Shown here one piece after another: positions 53,772 to 64,000 of a stretch of DNA of 64,000 nt. Position numbers and translations under genes: made by a program. The notes below the pieces were generated by a model that worked only from the letters and a program-made list of their open reading frames with translations, made no database searches and was not told the DNA's origin. The stretch comes from Parasedimentitalea psychrophila (GTDB taxonomy: Bacteria; Pseudomonadota; Alphaproteobacteria; Rhodobacterales; Rhodobacteraceae). Position 1 is the stretch's first letter; each line of letters opens with the position of its first letter. The DNA is taken from contig NZ_CP127247.1 in the NCBI RefSeq assembly GCF_030285785.1, forward strand, positions 620,001 through 684,000. Direction: 5' to 3'.

Positions 53772-55742
53772 TTACCGCTTCGAAAGGAGCATTCTGAAAG
53801 TGCTTATGATTTCCATTGGCGCTAAGTTAGAAAGTTGGCGGAGGGTCGTTTTGCAAACGAAATCCGTAAGCTTTTTCCCATTTCGGTTGTAAGGAATCAG
53901 AAACTTGAACTTTTCGACAAGTAGGCTTTCCAAATCGTGCCCTCGCATAGTCAGTACTTTTTGAGGTACTTTTAGAGACATTCCATTCAAATATTCAACT
54001 TTGACGGTGTCATCGCCCTCAGATTGTACGCCCAGAATGAACGCAGTCAGTTTGTCGACATTCACTTGCCAAGTTTCTTGTGACCAACTTGATATCCCTA
54101 AAAACGACAAATCGCCTTCAAGGTCCAATTTATCCATCACATCCGCTTCATTGGATGATGCCAGCGCAGGAATTAAAAGAACAGGATCCAGCAACAGGTT
54201 TTCGATACTGTACCTAACGTCTTCGCATAGGACTCTCAGGGGACCTTCACTGGAATTCTTTCCGTCCCAATCGATCAGTCCAAATATGCTTCTGACACCG
54301 GCGTTGGTAAGCTCACCCACATATTTCCTTACTTGATCACAGCCGGAATTAATTTCCTCCCCACTGTCCTTTTTAATTCCGACCGGGATGAAACTGAGAG
54401 AGAGCTCCGAGTCAAGTTTGTGCCTGTACTTTTCGTATAAATACGAAAAAAGCTTTGCGTCAGTATCGCTCTCTACGAAAACTTGCCGTCGACCACCGTA
54501 AGAAACGGCCACAGTTGGTACGCCGTCTGTGAGGATCGCGAGTGCTCTGTCTTTACTGATTTTGTTAACCCGAGGTGTCGCAATTTCGAAGAGACTCTCT
54601 TCATCTGCAAGGGCAACGGTTGTCGGATTGTGCGTCGTCATAATAACTTTAACATGATGCTTTTGAACGATAACTTCCTTGATCGTTTTGAGAAGTCCAC
54701 GCACCATTGATGGGTGTAGAGGGGCGTCGACTTCGTCAAGGAGGAGCAGTTTTGGAAAAGTTGTTTCTTGCCTATCATCGCTGCCATTAAACAAGCAGAT
54801 TGCAAACGACATCAGCACTTTTTCGCCAGACGACAGAGTTTCAAATGATACGTTTGCACCCGTCGAGACTTTAGTTAACTGGGGAGTGAAAGCGTGGTCG
54901 TCGTAGAGACTAGGACAACTGATCTGAAAGTCCAAGTTTGCTGCCGTGAGTAACTCATTGACGATGTCCCACGGTGGACGCCGATGCATAGTCTCAAATT
55001 CTTCATTACTCAGTGGATTGGCATCGCTGTGGCCACTGGCTGCGGCTCCAACCCTTCTCAGGTTCACGCCATATAAGTCACGATACGTGCCGAAAAGTTG
55101 AGCGAAAGACTGCTTGAATGGCTCAGTTCTCCCCCAATTCCATGAAGAAACCTCTAAAACTTCTGCATCACTCATGAAGATAATGTCGAACATATTCTGT
55201 TCGAATGTAGCTTTCCTCGCGGCCGACGCATTCATAGGTAGAGTTTGGTCAACTATGGCCCCAAGCTGCCTTGCAAAAATGGAAAGTTGAGACACGAATT
55301 TGCCATGACCTATTTGTTGAGTGTCTAAATTGGCGTGGATTTCTCGAAGATTCGGGGTGTTCTGCACGTGCAGCAGAAAGTCGGTGGAAATTACGGTAGC
55401 GGGTGGAAATCCCAGTTGCGTTACAAGTTTTTGAATGGATTTTTTGAATTGCTTTCTTTGCTGGTTAATTTGTTCAAATCTTTGATCCTTCTCCTGTTGT
55501 CGTAGTGCCGAACTGAATTCCGTCGAATTTACTGGGGCAATCTGGCTCCCATCAAAGGATAAAATTTCACTTTGGTGATCCTGAACGCTATCGGAAGAAA
55601 ATGCCCCCTTGCTTAGCCCGTCCAGAAAATGGGATTTACCTGAGCCATTGATGCCCGTCAAAACCGCGAAATCTGGAAGTACGATTGTTTCGAGTTCTTG
55701 GATTGAAATGTGTGGCCTAACGAAACTCACAGTATGGGGCAT
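53772..55742 (-). CDS. ABC-type ATPase fused to TOPRIM domain (OLD/PARIS-like, putative anti-phage protein)
   Basis: This 656-residue protein has an ABC/SMC-type ATPase with Walker A GINGSGKS (residues 30-37), a coiled-coil-like stretch (about 80-110), signature LSSGEK (303-308), Walker B KLLLLDEVD (331-339) and H-loop TTHNP (369-373). A TOPRIM-like nuclease domain follows, with Glu424 in VFVESDTD and Asp491/Asp493 in GLIDWDGKN, then YSIENLLL at 511-518. OLD-family endonucleases share this order, and the EN-containing tail recalls DUF4435 as in the PARIS system. No partner gene (such as GajB helicase) is adjacent. A defence role is inferred from architecture and island context. Base composition is AT-rich compared with the chromosome. 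Confidence 0.75.
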   Translation of the reverse strand: MPHTVSFVRPHISIQELETIVLPDFAVLTGINGSGKSHFLDGLSKGAFSSDSVQDHQSEILSFDGSQIAPVNSTEFSSALRQQEKDQRFEQINQQRKQFKKSIQKLVTQLGFPPATVISTDFLLHVQNTPNLREIHANLDTQQIGHGKFVSQLSIFARQLGAIVDQTLPMNASAARKATFEQNMFDIIFMSDAEVLEVSSWNWGRTEPFKQSFAQLFGTYRDLYGVNLRRVGAAASGHSDANPLSNEEFETMHRRPPWDIVNELLTAANLDFQISCPSLYDDHAFTPQLTKVSTGANVSFETLSSGEKVLMSFAICLFNGSDDRQETTFPKLLLLDEVDAPLHPSMVRGLLKTIKEVIVQKHHVKVIMTTHNPTTVALADEESLFEIATPRVNKISKDRALAILTDGVPTVAVSYGGRRQVFVESDTDAKLFSYLYEKYRHKLDSELSLSFIPVGIKKDSGEEINSGCDQVRKYVGELTNAGVRSIFGLIDWDGKNSSEGPLRVLCEDVRYSIENLLLDPVLLIPALASSNEADVMDKLDLEGDLSFLGISSWSQETWQVNVDKLTAFILGVQSEGDDTVKVEYLNGMSLKVPQKVLTMRGHDLESLLVEKFKFLIPYNRNGKKLTDFVCKTTLRQLSNLAPMEIISTFRMLLSKR

Positions 55743-56130
55743 CCAATAATTTCCTTAACAAATCATTTGGTTCTGGTGAAACAGTACGGGAAGCCAGGCG
55801 GGGGGTGCAAGCGTCGGGGCAAGATATCTCAATAAGCGGCCTCGCAAGACGATGGGATACGAAACTCCCACAGAGCGTTTCCAATCGTGTGTTACGTCGA
55901 TCAGTTGAAACCGCCACTGAGAGTGGTCACTTGACGCTAAGCGCACCAATTGGCGGCAAAGGGCCGTTCGCGCCAGTTGGGCGGACAACATTGAACGCGG
56001 CAAAGTCAGCAACCTGGTCGCCCGTGGTCAATGCCGCGAAGGTCCGCAATCGGCGCGATGTGACCTGTCTCCACGTTACTGAACTTTGCTCTCTGCCGTA
56101 GCACCAGTGTAGCACCGAAGGGGATTGCAC
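55743..56130. other. 388-bp junction region between island and rRNA operon
   Basis: This region has no convincing gene; an open frame at 55805-56101 has no recognised features. At 56096-56118 the sequence repeats GTAGCACC twice in tandem, close to the tRNA-fMet terminator. It could be an old attachment site, but no integrase gene is near, so this is unsupported. Confidence 0.35.
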
Positions 56131-56136
56131 AAACGC

Positions 56137-56170
56137 AGACGGCCACCCGAAGGTGGCTGTAAGCGTCTGT
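56137..56170 (-). terminator. rRNA operon terminator after tRNA-fMet
   Basis: On the minus strand, outer arms CAGACG / CGTCTG enclose an inner stem GCCACC / GGTGGC with a TTCG loop, about 20 bp after the tRNA 3' end, followed by GCGTTTGT. Confidence 0.75.
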
Positions 56171-56188
56171 GTTTGTTGTAGAATTTTA

Positions 56189-56265
<77 letters not shown>

Positions 56266-56400
56266 ACAGTTTTGTTTGGGCTACCGCTTACGCTGCTTGA
56301 GCCCAGGTCAGTCTCTCTTGCGATGTGCGGCGAGACTGTGGTGCTTCAGGACGATGGTTTGTTCTGAAGGTATTGTTTGTTATCGTTGGGGATTTTTCTA

Positions 56401-56518
56401 GGTTTGGCGGTGCCCTACTCTCCCACACCTTAAGATGCAGTACCATCGGCGCAACAGTGCTTAACTTCCGGGTTCGGGATGGGACCGGGTGTTTCACTTG
56501 CGCTATGACCACCAAACC
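56401..56518 (-). rRNA. rrf: 5S rRNA
   Basis: This is about 115-118 nt. On the minus strand it begins GGTTTGGTGGTCATAGCGCA and contains CCCATCCCGAACCCGG and GGGAGAGTAGG, the conserved loops of 5S rRNA. The ends are approximate. Confidence 0.93.
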
Positions 56519-56785
56519 GAGGAAAATCCCCGCTTTGGAGAGATATACGGCGAGCTTGCAGAGCAAGCGCGCCGAGCAGGAGACAGTGTCTTTGCGAAGC
56601 AAAGGCGCGTTCCTGCATCAACTCCGGAGTGTTTGCCGACGGCAAGTCACTCCGTTTTGTCCAAGTCTTGTATAGTCTGATACGTGTCTTGCCGCCAGTT
56701 ATGGCGACCTTAAGACACGGTTGGAATGTATGCTTTGATTGTCGTTCACAGAGTTTTTGTTATTGCTAACAGTCTGTCTATTACT

Positions 56786-59694
<2,909 letters not shown>

Positions 59695-59695
59695 A

Positions 59696-60204
59696 AATAG
59701 AAAGACTTGATATTTGCCCTACCGCCTAGCGGCTACTTGAGGGCGTTTGACCGCTCCCAACCAGCGTTGGAATGTAGAACAATCCGATCGATCAGAGAAC
59801 AGAAGCTGGTAAGAAACTGTTCCCATATATCTCTGATATCAAAAGCATACTTTCCCGCTCGCACCATAGTAATGATGCGAACAATTTGAGCACGTCCCGT
59901 ATGCAATCACCATCCGTGCGGGAGGTGACTGAAGAACGTACTCGGGTTAGTTTACTTGACTTGGACAACACCGTCGTTTCAGTCCGGCATACCCATAAAC
60001 ATCCGAGGAAACAGATGTCGTACAGGCTTGCATCACGCCCCCGAAGGGAAGATCAGCACCAATCTGAGGTCTCTCCCTTACTCGGGCGACCAACAGTATT
60101 GTTGATTATATCTCTCTAAACGATGTCAAGGCTTCTTGCGAAGCCACGTCCGATTGGACGTTCAAACATTCAAAGGAATGCTTGAAGATCTAATCAAAGT
60201 AAAT
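59696..60204. other. 509-bp spacer between 23S and tRNA-Ala
   Basis: This stretch carries no gene. It includes the hairpin copy at 59716-59745 and several short stem-loops (for example GGCTTC-TTGC-GAAGCC near 60129), probably involved in rRNA processing. Confidence 0.6.
59716..59745 (-). repeat. second copy of the 23S helix-9 hairpin, in the 16S-23S spacer
   Basis: This 30-bp element shares GCCCTACCGC and GCTACTTGAGGGCG exactly with the hairpin at 59477-59507; only the loop-side bases differ. It lies 22 bp upstream of the 23S 5' end on the minus strand. Confidence 0.8.
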
Positions 60205-60280
60205 TGGTGGAGCCTAGGAGGATCGAACTCCTGACCTCCTGAATGCAAATCAGGCGCTCTCCCAGCTGAGCTAAGGCCCC
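60205..60280 (-). tRNA. tRNA-Ala (TGC)
   Basis: This 76-nt tRNA includes CCA. It begins GGGGCCTTAGCTCAG, and the anticodon TGC lies in the loop of CTGATTTGCATTCAG. The 5' end overlaps a hairpin with the leader (60278-60308). Confidence 0.95.
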
Positions 60281-60481
60281 AGTTAATTTGCGCCGCAAAT
60301 TGACTGGGCGTGCTGGCAGCCGACTTTCAGGGAAAGTCTGCGAGAAGCACTCAGTCATGTTCTGCGAGGCAGGGTGTAATCCTGAGACCCGCTGTCGGGA
60401 CAGTCCACTGCGTAGACTACCTTGTCGCTTGTCACCAAGAGGACCTGTTATTCCCACTTGTCCGCGAAGCGGAAAGTGGGG

Positions 60482-60558
<77 letters not shown>

Positions 60559-60817
60559 GATTTTCATTCTGCATAAGCAAAACAAAACCAGTGTGCGAGC
60601 AGCACTCAGTGGTTATGTCACCGAACAGCTGCCGATAACGGCTGCTGCCGCGTGTTTCTGAAGAGATATGAGGACGGCCTGGCTCTGTCTGAGATCTTGC
60701 GATCCCAAACTGAGACTTGCGTCTCTATGATCATACACCCATTTCGGGCGCCGCTTCGTGAGAAGCGGAGATCTGCTAAGTGTTTCACGAGATCAGCAAG
60801 CTGATCTGGCTAGAAAC

Positions 60818-62291
<1,474 letters not shown>

Positions 62292-62536
62292 GAAACGATC
62301 TTGCGATCGTGTCCTTGACGTCGAACCTCTGCACATATCGTCCCATTGTTCAAATGGGACAGTTTAACCGTTTGGTTGTGCTTCAGTTTCAAAAGAAACC
62401 GAAACCCTCCAAACAGTGAAGCTGACACTGGTCATCGGTTCGTATGCATATACGACCCTACCAGCGTTGATATATGCACAGGTTGATCCATCGAATGAAC
62501 CAAACCGCCCACATATCTCTTCAGATATATAAATTT

Positions 62537-62546
62537 TCAAAGAGCA
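62537..62546 (-). promoter_or_regulatory. boxA antitermination element in the rRNA leader
   Basis: TGCTCTTTGA on the minus strand matches the boxA consensus (TGCTCTTTAACA), about 245 bp upstream of the 16S 5' end. It is expected to recruit NusB and NusE for antitermination. Confidence 0.7.
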
Positions 62547-62693
62547 GCAGACCAAAGGTCCTAGGCTCGTAAGCCCCAGAGACCAAAATCAAACCGATGC
62601 GCCAATCTCTCAGCACGCCCGCTTCAACCCCAATCTCCATCCCCCGTCTCTCCGAAGCGTCCCCGGTAGCACATCTGCGCCGCCGGTAGGGGG

Positions 62694-62722
62694 GTTCTAG
62701 GGTTATCGCACCCAGCCCGCAA
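62694..62722 (-). promoter_or_regulatory. probable rRNA operon promoter
   Basis: TTGCGG (minus strand, 62717-62722) and TAGAAC (62694-62699) are separated by 17 bp. A C-rich discriminator-like stretch follows. It lies about 400 bp upstream of 16S, ahead of boxA. Confidence 0.5.
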
Positions 62723-62946
62723 CAGCTAAATTACACAAATCGAAAGTTTCCTTGAAGAAAGCGGACAAACCTCGCAAAAACAACGCCTTACACCAAGATA
62801 AAGCCACCCCCCTGCCCCATTATCCCAGCACAAAACCAGCAGAACCGCCAAACCACAGCCCCCGGATCAACCATATAGCGCAACCCGCAGAGATACCCAC
62901 AGGCCTGCAGAGTCTCACAGAGGAAATCACCCAGAATCGCAGCCCA

Positions 62947-64000
62947 TCAGACCGCGCGTAGCGCGCGGCGCAGGATTTTGCCGACATTGGATTTGGGCAG
63001 TTCTTCCAGATAGGTAATCTGGCGCGGTACTTTATAGCCGGTCAGGTTCTCGCGACAGTGGGCAATGATTGCCTGGTCACTCAGCTCAGCTCCGGGGGTT
63101 TTGACGACAAAGACGCTTACGGCCTCACCGGTCTTGTCATCCGGCACCCCGATACAGGCACATTCGGCGACTCCGGCACAGGCGGTGACAACCGCTTCGA
63201 TTTCATTGGGAAAGACATTGAACCCCGAGACAATGATCATGTCCTTCTTGCGATCGACAATGCGCAGGAAGCCGGCCTCGTCAAACACCCCGATATCACC
63301 GGTGCGGAAATAGCCATCTGCGGTAAAGGCCTCGGCGTTGGCGGCGGGCCTGTTCCAGTAGCCTGCCATGACCTGCGGTCCCTTGGCGCAGATCTCGCCA
63401 CGCTCCCCCAGGGCGACGGGTCTGTCGTCATCGCCGAGCAGAATGATATCGGTGGAGGGCACCGGCAGGCCACAGGACCCGGTGAACTCAGACACCCCAA
63501 TCGGCACCAGCGTCAGCACCGGCGATGCCTCGGACATGCCGTAGCCTTCGGTGATATGCGAGCCAGTCAGCGCCTTCCAGTTCTGCGAGGTGGTTTCGAT
63601 GACGGCGGCGCCGCCACCAATCGCCACTTTGAGCCGGGAAAAGTCCACATCCCCAGCACCGGGGTGCATCGCCATGCCGGCAAACAGCGTATTGACCGCT
63701 GGAAAGACAGTGATGCCTGCGTCTTTGATCGCGGCCAGAAAGGCATCCATGTCACGCGGGTTGGGGATCAGGATGATGCGGGCTCCGATTGACAGATTGG
63801 CCAGCGACAGGGTCAGGCCAAAGATGTGATACAGCGGCAGCGCACAGACCATCACCTCCTCGCCCGGCTTTGAGGCCTCGTGTAGCAGCGCCTTGTACTG
63901 CTCCAGATTGGCCACCACATTGCGATGACTGAGAACGGCCCCCTTGGACGGGCCCGTTGTGCCGCCAGTGTACTGGAAAAAAATATTGTCCTGACCTGTC
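62947..64000 (-). CDS. fadD: long-chain acyl-CoA ligase, N-terminus beyond window
   Basis: At least 350 residues of an AMP-forming acyl-CoA ligase. The frame is open through base 64000, so the start is outside. The AMP-binding motif FQYTGGTTGPSKGAVLSHRN lies upstream of 63918, followed by GYGMSEASPV, the substrate and hinge segments (YFRTGDIGVFDEAGFLRIVD with RKKDMIIVSG), and the C-terminal Lys in LPKSNVGKILRRALR. It activates long-chain fatty acids for beta-oxidation at the inner membrane. It is transcribed towards the rRNA operon. Confidence 0.92.
   Translation of the reverse strand, partial: TGQDNIFFQYTGGTTGPSKGAVLSHRNVVANLEQYKALLHEASKPGEEVMVCALPLYHIFGLTLSLANLSIGARIILIPNPRDMDAFLAAIKDAGITVFPAVNTLFAGMAMHPGAGDVDFSRLKVAIGGGAAVIETTSQNWKALTGSHITEGYGMSEASPVLTLVPIGVSEFTGSCGLPVPSTDIILLGDDDRPVALGERGEICAKGPQVMAGYWNRPAANAEAFTADGYFRTGDIGVFDEAGFLRIVDRKKDMIIVSGFNVFPNEIEAVVTACAGVAECACIGVPDDKTGEAVSVFVVKTPGAELSDQAIIAHCRENLTGYKVPRQITYLEELPKSNVGKILRRALRAV

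Larger units (their letters stand above)
62292..62946. other. rRNA operon leader and promoter region
   Basis: This stretch lies between the 16S 5' end and the stop of the acyl-CoA ligase gene, with no open frame of note. It holds the predicted promoter and boxA (own entries) and short palindromes such as TCCCATTTG / CAAATGGGA near 62341-62360 that could act in 16S processing. Confidence 0.5.

Noticed and set aside
55805-56101. 98-codon frame at the island junction
   Set aside because: No motif, and the composition looks like non-coding remnant DNA.
56096-56118. Tandem GTAGCACC as an attachment site
   Set aside because: No integrase and no matching copy at the other island border, so it cannot be called an att site.

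Overview
The window is a chromosomal segment of an alphaproteobacterium of the Rhodobacteraceae, most likely a marine member of the Roseobacter group (Phaeobacter/Ruegeria-like). The support is a tad pilus locus, a ybgC-tolQRA-tolB-pal-cpoB-tilS-ftsH order, ruvCAB, a phosphatidylcholine synthase, formate-tetrahydrofolate ligase next to folD, and an rRNA operon ordered 16S-tRNA-Ile-tRNA-Ala-23S-5S-tRNA-fMet. The placement rests on protein and RNA resemblance recognised by eye; no search was run.

Layout. 1-6.4 kb: distal end of a tad (Flp pilus) operon, from tadA/cpaF (cut by the window edge) through tadB, tadC, two TPR lipoproteins and the prepilin peptidase, then an AAA+ ATPase of unknown role. 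6.4-13.9 kb: small membrane and lipid-anchored proteins, a thioesterase, the one-carbon pair folD/fhs around a small chorismate mutase, a MOSC protein and ftsH. 14-20.8 kb: tilS and the Tol-Pal envelope complex, all on the minus strand. 20.9-31.1 kb: ruvCAB, prmA, an MFS transporter, priA, a small transaldolase and an AT-rich orphan secreted protein. 31.6-44.1 kb: DUF484-xerC, a cytochrome P460, an EF-hand protein, pcs, an EamA exporter, ogt, two small orphan proteins, ileS, an AllA-like protein divergent from a LysR regulator, and an autotransporter-type outer-membrane protein.

44.6-56.1 kb is an accessory island. It opens with a sulfotransferase cut by a decayed IS3-family element, then holds a glycosyltransferase, a FkbM methyltransferase and a second sulfotransferase (surface-glycan type genes). 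A truncated IS3 transposase follows, then an apparently intact IS3-family element that has removed the start of a two-gene primase/helicase module. That module ends in a striking inverted array of ATCGTCAGC units. The last island gene encodes an ABC-type ATPase joined to a TOPRIM nuclease-like domain, a single-chain protein resembling OLD and PARIS anti-phage effectors. The island stops at the terminator of tRNA-fMet, the last gene of the rRNA operon.

56.2-62.7 kb is the rRNA operon on the minus strand. Its 23S gene carries a helix-9 intervening sequence whose core hairpin is repeated almost exactly in the spacer just outside the 23S 5' end. A promoter and boxA are visible upstream of 16S. 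The window ends inside a long-chain acyl-CoA ligase gene.

The strongest candidates for something undescribed are the fused ATPase-TOPRIM protein, the ATCGTCAGC inverted array after the primase gene, the duplicated rRNA hairpin, the paired perfect palindromes after 20.86 kb, and a conserved 28-bp element found 3' of three minus-strand genes.
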